Assembly (NCBI GenBank): GCA_035633755.1
Contig: DASQEH010000031.1
Coordinates: 1-64,000, forward strand
Reading direction: 5' to 3'
Length of the DNA stretch: 64,000 bases
Source: DASQEH01 sp035633755
GTDB taxonomy: Bacteria; Actinomycetota; Actinomycetes; Propionibacteriales; Nocardioidaceae
Positions 17,033 through 24,557 of the stretch are shown here, piece by piece (the first letter of the stretch is position 1; each line of letters begins with the position of its first letter). The translations under genes and the position numbers were made by a program. A model generated the notes under the pieces. It searched no databases, was not told where the DNA came from, and saw only the letters and a list, made by a program, of their open reading frames with translations.

Positions 17033-18111
17033 TGTTGCAGCGGCTTGCCATCGGCATCGACATCGGTGGCACCAAGGTCAAGGCCGGCGTGGTCGACGAG
17101 GACGGCATGGTCCTCGAGAGCGTGCTGCGGGACACGCCGTCGACCAGTCCGACCGAGGTGGAGGACACCATCGCCGACATCGTCCATGAGCTGCGTGCGC
17201 GCCACTACGTTGTCGCCTTGGGCATCGGTGCGGCCGGCTTCGTCGACGCCTCGCGGTCGACCGTCCTGTTCTCACCGCACCTGGCCTGGCGTAACGAACC
17301 GCTTCGCGACGCTGTGCGTCGGCGAGTAGGCCTGTCCGCCGTAGTCGACAACGACGCCAACTGTGCCGCCTGGGCTGAGTGGCGATTCGGCGCGGCCCAG
17401 AACGAGTCGGACCTGATGTGCATCACCCTCGGCACCGGAATCGGCGGAGGCCTTGTCCTCGGCGGTCAGGTCCACCGCGGACGCAACGGCATCGCCGGCG
17501 AGTTCGGCCACATCCAGGTGGTCAAAGGCGGCCATCAGTGTGAGTGCGGCAACAGCGGCTGCTGGGAGCAGTACGCGAGCGCCAACGCGCTCGTGCGCGA
17601 CGCGCGGGCGTTGGCGGACGGGGGCTCGGCCGAGGCCGCGCCGCTCCTGCAGCGGGCAGGCGGCGACCGCGCCGCTATCACCGGGCTGATGGTGACGTCA
17701 CTGGCTCTGGACGGCGATCCGATGTCGGTACGGCTGCTCCGCGACATGGGGGAGTGGCTCGGAATCGGTATCGCCAACCTTGCCGCGGCGCTGGACCCCG
17801 GCACCTTCGTGATCGGAGGAGGCGTGTCCGATGCAGGCGACCTGCTGATCGGACCGGCGACGGAGGCATTCCGCCGAACTCTGACTGGGCGCGGCTTCCG
17901 GCCAGAGCCCCGCATCGTCCGCGCCCACCTCGGGAACCAAGCCGGGATGATCGGTGCCGCCGACCTCGCTCGCACGGCCACCCGCAGAGGGCGGCGGAGA
18001 TCTCGGTCTCGACGCAGCGCCTCAACCACGACCTTCGGACGAGGGCTCGGGATGCGTGCGGATCAGCGCGCGACCAGAGTGGTCCTGAAGGAGTACAGGT
18101 CTGGCCTGTAG
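17029..18111 (+). CDS. ROK family glucokinase paralogue with basic C-terminal tail
   Basis: A tandem paralogue of the preceding kinase. It keeps GIDIGGTKVKAG, catalytic Asp in DNDANCAAWAE, LGTGIGGGLVLGG and CECGNSGCWEQYAS. It is 360 residues long. The extra 45 or so after GAADLAR are Arg/Ser/Thr-rich (TRRGRRRSRSRRSAS) and overlap the 3' end of the convergent GntR gene, so they are probably a recent extension rather than a domain. All catalytic residues are intact, so it is likely active; whether it uses glucose or another hexose is open. Confidence 0.9.
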   Translation: MMLQRLAIGIDIGGTKVKAGVVDEDGMVLESVLRDTPSTSPTEVEDTIADIVHELRARHYVVALGIGAAGFVDASRSTVLFSPHLAWRNEPLRDAVRRRVGLSAVVDNDANCAAWAEWRFGAAQNESDLMCITLGTGIGGGLVLGGQVHRGRNGIAGEFGHIQVVKGGHQCECGNSGCWEQYASANALVRDARALADGGSAEAAPLLQRAGGDRAAITGLMVTSLALDGDPMSVRLLRDMGEWLGIGIANLAAALDPGTFVIGGGVSDAGDLLIGPATEAFRRTLTGRGFRPEPRIVRAHLGNQAGMIGAADLARTATRRGRRRSRSRRSASTTTFGRGLGMRADQRATRVVLKEYRSGL

Positions 18112-18803
18112 GCGTGCGAGCCCACCTCGACGGCCCGGCCACCGTCATCGAACGCGGTCCGTCTCATGGTCAGCACCGGTTCACCCCGCCGCAGGGCCAG
18201 CGACCGTGCCTCCGACGCCGAGGCCCGGCGGGCGCCGATGTTCTGATGCGCGACGCGGATGTTGACCGCACAGGAGCGAAGGAAGGCGTACAGACCCACC
18301 GCAGTGAGGTCGACGGCTTCCAGGTCGACGACATCAGCCGGAATGGTGTTCGACAGCAGCGCAAGCGGCTCGTCGCCCACGAGCCGTAGCCGCCGCACCC
18401 GCCACACGGGCGTCCCCAGGGACAGCTGAAGCTCCGCCGCCTCCACTGGGCGGGCCGCGCTGCGCTGAAGTCCGAGCAGCTCGGTGCGCGGAGACCTTGC
18501 TTCTGCGACCAGGTCGTCGTAGAGACTGGTCAGGTCGACCGAGCGTCGGATCTGCGACGAGACCACGAGCGTTCCGACACCGCGCTTGCGAACGACCAGA
18601 CCCTTGTCGACGAGAGTCTGAATGGCCTGCCGCAGCGTCGGCCTGGACAGTCCGAGCGAGTCGGCTAGCGCAATCTCGTTGGCGATCCGCTCACCCGGGA
18701 GCAGCTCCCCGTCGGTGATTGCCCGCTCCAGCTGCTCAGCGACCTGGAAGTACAACGGCATGGGGCTGGACCGGTCGATGGTGAGCTCTGGATGCTTGGC
18801 GAT
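18063..18803 (-). CDS. GntR/HutC-type repressor of the inositol operon (probable ATC start)
   Basis: A 246-residue regulator: winged helix-turn-helix (MPLYFQVAEQLERAITDGEL, GLSRPTLRQAIQTLVDKGLV) and a UTRA effector domain ending EVGSHAYRPDLYSFRT. Divergent from iolE, hence probably the inositol-pathway repressor. The start is unusual. The family-like N-terminus AKHPELTIDRSSP precedes the first ATG (18761), but that frame has no ATG, GTG, TTG or CTG back to a TAG stop. An ATC at 18803-18801 lies 6 bases after a perfect AGGAG, whereas ATG 18761 has no ribosome site. If ATG is used the protein is 232 residues. Confidence 0.85.
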   Translation of the reverse strand: MAKHPELTIDRSSPMPLYFQVAEQLERAITDGELLPGERIANEIALADSLGLSRPTLRQAIQTLVDKGLVVRKRGVGTLVVSSQIRRSVDLTSLYDDLVAEARSPRTELLGLQRSAARPVEAAELQLSLGTPVWRVRRLRLVGDEPLALLSNTIPADVVDLEAVDLTAVGLYAFLRSCAVNIRVAHQNIGARRASASEARSLALRRGEPVLTMRRTAFDDGGRAVEVGSHAYRPDLYSFRTTLVAR

Positions 18804-18814
18804 GGCTCGCTCCT
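18801..18814 (-). promoter_or_regulatory. Ribosome binding site and ATC initiation codon of the GntR gene
   Basis: AGGAG (18814-18810) is followed after 6 bases by ATC (18803-18801), then GCC AAG CAT. The spacing is ideal for initiation, and the encoded N-terminus extends the GntR domain in the expected way. Non-AUG initiation at AUC is rare but known in principle for bacteria. Confidence 0.6.
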
Positions 18815-18836
18815 GGTGTCGGATCGGAGTAGAGGC

Positions 18837-18865
18837 ATCCTAGACAGTTCCCGGGGCCATGTCAG
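18837..18865 (-). promoter_or_regulatory. Promoter of the GntR gene
   Basis: CTGACA (18865-18860) and TAGGAT (18842-18837) on the minus strand are 17 bases apart. Transcription would begin near 18830, leaving a short leader that contains the AGGAG site of the ATC start. Confidence 0.6.
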
Positions 18866-18877
18866 TATGTCAGGACA
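18859..18877. promoter_or_regulatory. Operator-like repeats between GntR gene and iolE
   Basis: The 7-mer ATGTCAG occurs twice, at 18859-18865 and 18867-18873, and the second copy is part of TGTCAGGACA (18868-18877), a TGTC-AG-GACA inverted repeat. The repeats cover the -35 box of the GntR gene and lie just upstream of the -35 of iolE, so one bound repressor could control both directions. Confidence 0.55.
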
Positions 18878-18881
18878 ATCG

Positions 18882-18911
18882 TTGACAACAGCTCCAGCCG
18901 TGGAGCAGAAT
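18882..18911 (+). promoter_or_regulatory. Promoter of the inositol catabolic operon
   Basis: TTGACA (18882-18887) and CAGAAT (18906-18911) are 18 bases apart. The -10 ends 8 bases before ATG 18920, so the mRNA is probably leaderless or nearly so. Adjacent to the GntR operator-like repeats. Confidence 0.6.
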
Positions 18912-18919
18912 CGCGACCT

Positions 18920-19789
18920 ATGTTTCGATCCCGAGTCGCGGGCGCGCCGATCTCCTGGGGGGTTTGCGAAGCGCCCGGTTGGGGCTACCAGCTCCCTGCG
19001 GAGCGCGTCCTCTCCGAGATGCGCGCGATCGGGCTGTCCGCGACCGAGTTCGGCCCGGTGGGGTTCTTGGCGCAGGATCCCGGCGCCAGGGCGAAACAGC
19101 TGCAGAGCGCCGGGCTTTCTGCAGTCGGTGGCTTCCTGCCTGTCGTCCTGCACGACCCGGCTCGTGACCCGTTACCCGAGGTGGACCGTTTCGTCGACGA
19201 CTGCCTGGCGGCGCAGGCCGACGTCGTGGTGCTCGCGGCCGCCAGTGGCGACGACGGGTATGACGCGAGGCCGGTGCTCGACGACAGCGGCTGGCAGATG
19301 CTGTTGTCGAACCTCGACCGGATCGACGACCATACGCGCAGCCGGGGCCTGACAGCGTCGATGCACCCTCACGTCGGCACGATGGTGGAGCAGCGAGCCG
19401 AGGTGGAGCGGGTACTGAGCGGATCCGGCATCGGGATCTGCGTCGACACCGGCCATCTCGCGCTAGGTGGCTACGACGCCGTTGACCTGGTTGCCGACCA
19501 TGCCGAACGGGTGACCCATGTGCATCTCAAGGACGTGGATCTTGCGATGGCGGCGCACCTGGGGGACGGCGGTTCGAGCTTCACCGACGGTGTCCGGGCG
19601 GGCCTGTTCAAACCGCTTGGGCAAGGCGACATCGACATCGTCACGCTCGTCAAGGAGCTCGAGCACAGGGGCTACCGAGGCTGGTACGTCCTCGAGCAGG
19701 ACGTGATGCTCGACGGTGACCCATCGGGGGCCGGTCCGGTCACGAACGTCCGCGAGAGCCTCGACTTCCTGCTGGGCACGGTGGCATGA
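18920..19789 (+). CDS. IolE-like TIM-barrel protein (probable myo-inosose dehydratase)
   Basis: A 289-residue AP-endonuclease-type TIM barrel starting VAGAPISWGVCEAPGWG, with metal-ligand candidates in TEFGP, SMHPHVGTMV, CVDTGHLALGG, THVHLKDVD and VLEQDVML. It belongs to the sugar phosphate isomerase/epimerase superfamily that includes IolE, which dehydrates 2-keto-myo-inositol, and IolI/IolH. As first gene of the inositol operon and the only such barrel in it, IolE is the best guess; IolI or IolH is possible. Overlaps iolC by 4 bases. Confidence 0.8.
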   Translation: MFRSRVAGAPISWGVCEAPGWGYQLPAERVLSEMRAIGLSATEFGPVGFLAQDPGARAKQLQSAGLSAVGGFLPVVLHDPARDPLPEVDRFVDDCLAAQADVVVLAAASGDDGYDARPVLDDSGWQMLLSNLDRIDDHTRSRGLTASMHPHVGTMVEQRAEVERVLSGSGIGICVDTGHLALGGYDAVDLVADHAERVTHVHLKDVDLAMAAHLGDGGSSFTDGVRAGLFKPLGQGDIDIVTLVKELEHRGYRGWYVLEQDVMLDGDPSGAGPVTNVRESLDFLLGTVA

Positions 19790-20751
19790 CGGCGTCGGTG
19801 CCTGCACCTGGCTTCGAGGTGATCACCATGGGGCGGGTCGGCGTCGACGTCTACCCCGACCAGATCGGCGTCGGACTGGAGCATGTCACGTCGTTCGGGA
19901 AGTACCTCGGCGGCAGCGCCACGAATGTCGCCGTGGCCGCTGCTCGGCACGGCCGCCGTACGGCGGTCATCACCCGAACCGGAGCGGACCCGTTCGGCCG
20001 CTTCGTGCAGATGGCGCTGCGCGGGTTCGGCGTCGACGACCGGTTTGTCACGGCGGTGCCGTCGCTGCCGACGCCGGTGACCTTCTGCGAGATCTTCCCG
20101 CCCGACTCGTTCCCCCTCTACTTCTACCGGCAGCCGAAGGCACCCGACCTCGCGATCCATCCCGAGGAGCTCGATCTGGACGCCATCGCCGCAGCTGACA
20201 TCTTCTGGGTCACAGGGACCGGCCTCTGCATGGAACCGTCGCGAACGTCGACGCTCGCGGCGCTCGACGCGCGCGGTGGCCACGGGGTCACCGTCTTGGA
20301 TCTCGACTACCGGCCGATGTTCTGGTCGTCGAGGGACGAGGCGCATCAGATGATCGGCTCGGCGGTGCCACGCGTCGACGTTGCCCTCGGGAACCTCGAG
20401 GAATGTGCCGTCGCCACCGGCGAGTCCGAGGCGCACGCCGCTGCCGAGGCGCTGCTCGACGCCGGTGTCGACCTGGCTGTCGTCAAGCAGGGACCTGCCG
20501 GTGTGCTGGGACGCCGGGCCGGCGAGTCGGTGACGGTGGCGCCGGTGGAGGTCAATGTGGTCAACGGCCTCGGAGCAGGCGACGCATTCGGCGGCGCGCT
20601 GTGCCACGGCCTGCTTGCTGGGTGGGACCTGGAGCGCATCCTCCGGTTCGCCAACGTTGCCGGGGCGGTGGTCGCCGGACGTCTGGCCTGCGCCGACGCG
20701 ATGCCCACCAGCGCCGAGCTGGAGGACGTCCTCCAGGGTGTCGCGCCATGA
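19786..20751 (+). CDS. iolC: 5-dehydro-2-deoxygluconokinase
   Basis: A 321-residue PfkB-family kinase phosphorylating 2-deoxy-5-keto-gluconate, the inositol ring-cleavage product. Visible are ITMGRVGVDVYPDQIGVGL, the sugar-site GGSATNVAVAAARHGR and the catalytic/anion-hole motif NGLGAGDAFGGAL with the base Asp. ATG 19786 overlaps the stop of the IolE-like gene, and the stop overlaps the start of the next gene, so expression is coupled. Confidence 0.93.
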   Translation: MTASVPAPGFEVITMGRVGVDVYPDQIGVGLEHVTSFGKYLGGSATNVAVAAARHGRRTAVITRTGADPFGRFVQMALRGFGVDDRFVTAVPSLPTPVTFCEIFPPDSFPLYFYRQPKAPDLAIHPEELDLDAIAAADIFWVTGTGLCMEPSRTSTLAALDARGGHGVTVLDLDYRPMFWSSRDEAHQMIGSAVPRVDVALGNLEECAVATGESEAHAAAEALLDAGVDLAVVKQGPAGVLGRRAGESVTVAPVEVNVVNGLGAGDAFGGALCHGLLAGWDLERILRFANVAGAVVAGRLACADAMPTSAELEDVLQGVAP

Positions 20752-21623
20752 CGGCCGAGATGCTGGCGGAGCTGATGCACGCGCGGGTCAGTACTCCCGA
20801 GCGCATCACCGAGCTGGCCCGGGTCCGGACTCCTCCGGTCGGCCTGCGGGGGCAGACGGGGAGATTGCTCCTGGTTGCGGCCGACCACCCGGCGCGAGGT
20901 GCACTCCGGGCCGGCGCCGACGCCATGGCGATGGCGGATCGGTGCGACCTCCTGCAGCGGCTGTGTACCGCTCTGTCCCGCCCAGGGGTCGACGGCGTGC
21001 TGGGAACGGCCGACATCCTCGAGGACCTTCTCCTGCTGGGCGCGCTCGAGTCCAAGGTCGTCATCGGGTCCATGAACCGAGGCGGTCTCGCAGGCACCGT
21101 CTTCGAGGTCGACGACCGCTTCACCGGTTACCGCGCCGAGGCGTTGTCGGCGCGCGGCTTCCAGGGCGGCAAGATGCTGCTCCGGATCGACCCCGCGGAC
21201 GCTGCCACAGCCGGTGCGTTAGCGGCATGTGCGGACGCCGTGGGCGAGCTCGCGGACCACCGGCTGATGGCGATGGTGGAACCGTTCATCGCCCACCGCC
21301 ACGACGGGCGGCTCACCAATGACCTGAGCACCGACGCGGTCATCCGCTCGGTCGCTGTGGCGTCGGGGCTCGGCTGGACGTCGGCGCACACGTGGCTCAA
21401 GCTGCCGGTGGTGGAGGGAATGGAGGCAGTCCTTGCTGCGACGACGTTGCCCGTTGTCCTGCTCGGGGGCGAGGTGGGTGCCGACCAGGACGCCCAGTTC
21501 GGGCTATGGTCGAAGGCCCTTGCCAGCCCGAACGTCCGGGGCATGGTGGTGGGGCGCTCCCTGCTGTACCCGCCGAGTGGAGACGTCGCTGCAGCCGTCG
21601 ATGCGACCGTCGAGATGATGTGA
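20748..21623 (+). CDS. Cgl0159-like (beta/alpha)8 aldolase-type protein
   Basis: A 291-residue barrel of the DeoC/LacD aldolase superfamily, typified by the C. glutamicum inositol-cluster protein Cgl0159. It has LLLVAADHPARGAL, GVLGTADILEDLLLLG, a lysine-bearing strand SAHTWLKLPVVEGM suited to Schiff-base chemistry, and a phosphate-binding end RGMVVGRSLLYPP. It most likely replaces IolJ, cleaving 6-phospho-5-dehydro-2-deoxygluconate to dihydroxyacetone phosphate and malonic semialdehyde; this is inferred from context. ATG 20748 overlaps the iolC stop; the frame is open further upstream inside iolC but that part is not coding. Confidence 0.82.
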   Translation: MTAEMLAELMHARVSTPERITELARVRTPPVGLRGQTGRLLLVAADHPARGALRAGADAMAMADRCDLLQRLCTALSRPGVDGVLGTADILEDLLLLGALESKVVIGSMNRGGLAGTVFEVDDRFTGYRAEALSARGFQGGKMLLRIDPADAATAGALAACADAVGELADHRLMAMVEPFIAHRHDGRLTNDLSTDAVIRSVAVASGLGWTSAHTWLKLPVVEGMEAVLAATTLPVVLLGGEVGADQDAQFGLWSKALASPNVRGMVVGRSLLYPPSGDVAAAVDATVEMM

Positions 21624-21624
21624 C

Positions 21625-22503
21625 ATGACCGCCTACCGAGCCCACCGACGCGCCGGTACCACCGGCAGGTCCCCCTATGACCTTGCCGTGACGCCCGACG
21701 ACGCCGGGTGGGTGTACTCGGGGCTGTCCGTGCTGAGCCTCGGACCCGGCGAGTCCGCCTCCATCGACACCGGTGAGTCCGAGACGGTGGTGCTGTCGCT
21801 TCAGGGGAGCTGCCAGGTCACGTGTGCCGACGAGACGCTCACCGTGGTGGGTCGGGCCGACGTGTTCAGCGCCGTCAGTGACTTCGTGTACGTGCCGCGG
21901 GGCGCGAGTGCCGTCGTCACGAGCGAGGCTGGCGGGCGGTTCGCGCTGCCGTCTGCCGTCTGCACGCGCTCGCTGCCATTCCGGTACGGTCCGGCGTCCG
22001 AAGTGCCTGTCGAGCTGCGGGGCGCCGGTCAGGCCAGTCGCCAGGTCAACAACTTCTGCACCCCTGAGGCGTTCGAGACCGACAAGCTGATCGCGTGCGA
22101 GGTGCTGACGCCGGGGGGCAACTGGTCCTCCTTCCCGCCCCACAAGCACGACGAGCAGGGACCCGACGAGAGCGAGCTCGAGGAGATCTACTACTTCGAG
22201 GTCGCGGCGGGCCCGTCTGGACCAGGGGTGGCCTACCAACGGGTGTACGGTCATGCGAATGCCGACATCGACGTCCTCGCCGAGGTGCGTTCCGGAGACG
22301 TCGTCTTGATCCCGCGCGGGTGGCACGGACCCTCCATGGCGGTACCGGGCTACGACCTGTACTACCTCAACGTCATGGCCGGCCCTGCAGCCGAGCGAGC
22401 TTGGCTCATCTGCGACGACCCTGCACACGGGTGGGTCCGGCAGACGTGGCGCGACCAGCCGGTTGATGCCCGACTCCCGTTCTTCTCCGGAGCGCGCCGA
22501 TGA
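21625..22503 (+). CDS. iolB: 5-deoxy-glucuronate isomerase
   Basis: Isomerises 5-deoxy-glucuronate to 2-deoxy-5-keto-gluconate. The 292-residue bicupin contains NFCTPEAFETDKLIACEVL and the metal-binding HKHDEQGPDESELEEIYYFE cluster, then VVLIPRGWHGPSMAVPGYDL and YYLNVMAGP, which are family signatures. The start lies 1 base after the previous stop; the stop overlaps iolD (ATGA). Confidence 0.95.
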   Translation: MTAYRAHRRAGTTGRSPYDLAVTPDDAGWVYSGLSVLSLGPGESASIDTGESETVVLSLQGSCQVTCADETLTVVGRADVFSAVSDFVYVPRGASAVVTSEAGGRFALPSAVCTRSLPFRYGPASEVPVELRGAGQASRQVNNFCTPEAFETDKLIACEVLTPGGNWSSFPPHKHDEQGPDESELEEIYYFEVAAGPSGPGVAYQRVYGHANADIDVLAEVRSGDVVLIPRGWHGPSMAVPGYDLYYLNVMAGPAAERAWLICDDPAHGWVRQTWRDQPVDARLPFFSGARR

Positions 22504-24557
22504 CAACGATCCGTCTCACGGTGGCCCAGGCCCTGGTGCGCTTCCTCGAGCAGCAGGAAGTCGAACGCGACGGGGAGCACACCCGGTTCTTCGCCGGCTG
22601 CTGGGGCATCTTCGGCCATGGGAACGTCGCCGGCGTGGGACAGGCCCTGCTCGAGCGCGCCGAGCACCATAACGCGACCGGCGAGCCGACGCTGCGTTAC
22701 CTGCAAGCGCGCAACGAGCAGGCCATGGTGCATGCTGCGGTCGGCTACGCGCGGATGCGGGACCGGCTGGCGACCTTCGCCTGCACGGCGTCCGTCGGTC
22801 CGGGCTCGACCAACATGGTGACCGGAGCAGCGCTCGCCACGATCAACCGGATACCCGTCTTGCTGCTGCCTGGCGACGTCTTCGCCACCCGGGTGGCCAA
22901 CCCGGTCCTGCAGGAGCTCGAGGACCCGACGAGCATGGACGTCAGCGTCAACGACACGCTCAAGGCGGTGTCTCGCTACTGGGACCGGGTGAACCGGCCG
23001 GAGCAGCTCCCAGCAGCTCTGCTCGCCGCGATGCGCGTCCTCACCGACCCTGCCGAGACAGGAGCGGTCACGCTGTCGCTTCCTCAAGACGTCCAGGCGC
23101 AGGCTCACGACTGGCCCGCGGAGCTCTTCGAGAGAAGGGTCTGGCACGTCGCTCGGCAGCCCGCCGACTCATCGGCGCTGGAGCGGGCGGTTGCGGTCGT
23201 GCGCGGTGCATCGCGGCCCCTGGTCGTCGCCGGCGGAGGAGTCATCTATTCCAGGGCCAGCGAGGAGTTGCGGCGGTTCGCCGAGGCCACCGGCATCCCC
23301 GTGGCGGAGACGCATGCCGGGAAGGGTTCGTTGCCGTACGACCATCCGCTCGCCGTCGGAGCACTCGGGGCGACCGGCACCACCGCGGCGGACCGACTCG
23401 CCAACGAGGCCGATGTCGTCGTCGGCGTCGGCACCCGGTACAGCGACTTCACCACCGCGTCGCGCTCGATCTTCGCCGCCTCCGGCGTTCAGTTCGTGAA
23501 CGTCAACGTGGCGTCCTTCGACGCCGTCAAGCTCTCGGCGACTGCGGTGGTGGCCGACGCGCGCACGGGTCTCGAGCAGCTCACGGAGGCTCTGGCAGGC
23601 TGGTCCGTCGACGACCGCTACCGCACCCTGGCGAGCACGCTGGCGCGGGAGTGGGACCAGACGGTCCAAGGCGCCTACGATGTCGGGCACGTTCCCGTTC
23701 CGGCGCAGTCGGAGGTGATCGGTGTCGTCAACAGGGTCTCGAGACCGCGGGACGTCGTCGTGTGCGCGGCCGGTTCCATGCCAGGCGACCTGCACAAGCT
23801 GTGGCGAACGCGCGATCGCAAGCAGTACCACGTCGAGTACGGGTACTCCTGTATGGGATACGAGATCGCGGGCGGCCTCGGCGTCAAGATGGCCGCCGAC
23901 GACACCGACGACGACCGCGATGTCTTCGTCATGGTGGGGGACGGCAGCTATCTGATGATGGCCCAGGAGATCGTGACGGCTGTCCAGGAGCGCCTCAAGC
24001 TCATTGTCGTGCTCGTGCAGAACCATGGGTTCGCCTCCATCGGCGCGCTGTCGGAGTCGGTCGGCTCGCAGCGATTCGGCACCCGCTACCGGTACCGCAC
24101 CGCTTCCGGTCTCGACGGCTCCGTGCTCCCGGTCGACCTCGTCGCGAACGCGGCGAGTCTCGGCGCTACCGCCGTCCAGGTCAACGGACTCGCCGAGTTC
24201 GAGAAGGCCCTCGTCCAGGCGCAGGCCGATCGTGGAGTGAGCGTCATCCAGGTCGAGACGGACCCGCTCGCGCCTGCCCCAGCCAGTCCGGCGTGGTGGG
24301 ATGTGCCGGTAGCCGAGGTCTCGGCCCTGGACTCGACCCGGTCCGCTCGAACCGACTACGAGTCGGCCAAGGCGCACCAGCGCAGCCACCTCAGCCCACC
24401 GCGTGCCACCGGCGAGGGGTCTCTACCTGCACGCGCCCACACACCACAGTCTCCAGCCGTACGCGATGCCGAAGCGGGGCATCCATCCGCGCGCGCCGCC
24501 GGAGCGGAGCCTTCACCCGTAGCCCGCGTTGCCGACCCCCAGGACGGACCACGATGA
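22500..24557 (+). CDS. iolD: 3D-(3,5/4)-trihydroxycyclohexane-1,2-dione hydrolase
   Basis: Thiamine-diphosphate enzyme that opens the inositol-derived ring. Of 685 residues, 1-620 or so are canonical: the N-terminal catalytic-Glu region RNEQAMVHAAVGYARM, a middle domain, and the ThDP/Mg motif MVGDGSYLMM with VLVQNHGFASIG. The normal C-terminus ends near WWDVPVAEVSALDS and YESAKAHQRSHL. After it comes a Pro/Ala/Arg-rich tail of about 55 residues without homology to the fold. The stop overlaps mmsA (ATGA). The tail may be an extended reading frame into what was once a spacer. Confidence 0.93.
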   Translation: MTTIRLTVAQALVRFLEQQEVERDGEHTRFFAGCWGIFGHGNVAGVGQALLERAEHHNATGEPTLRYLQARNEQAMVHAAVGYARMRDRLATFACTASVGPGSTNMVTGAALATINRIPVLLLPGDVFATRVANPVLQELEDPTSMDVSVNDTLKAVSRYWDRVNRPEQLPAALLAAMRVLTDPAETGAVTLSLPQDVQAQAHDWPAELFERRVWHVARQPADSSALERAVAVVRGASRPLVVAGGGVIYSRASEELRRFAEATGIPVAETHAGKGSLPYDHPLAVGALGATGTTAADRLANEADVVVGVGTRYSDFTTASRSIFAASGVQFVNVNVASFDAVKLSATAVVADARTGLEQLTEALAGWSVDDRYRTLASTLAREWDQTVQGAYDVGHVPVPAQSEVIGVVNRVSRPRDVVVCAAGSMPGDLHKLWRTRDRKQYHVEYGYSCMGYEIAGGLGVKMAADDTDDDRDVFVMVGDGSYLMMAQEIVTAVQERLKLIVVLVQNHGFASIGALSESVGSQRFGTRYRYRTASGLDGSVLPVDLVANAASLGATAVQVNGLAEFEKALVQAQADRGVSVIQVETDPLAPAPASPAWWDVPVAEVSALDSTRSARTDYESAKAHQRSHLSPPRATGEGSLPARAHTPQSPAVRDAEAGHPSARAAGAEPSPVARVADPQDGPR

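Noticed and set aside
18063..18111. Frameshift at the end of the second ROK gene
   Set aside because: The C-terminal tail looks odd, but the kinase fold is complete before it and no alternative frame restores a known C-terminus.
23651..24553. Upstream extension of mmsA inside iolD
   Set aside because: The residues are Arg/Gly-rich shadow of iolD; family members start at 24554.
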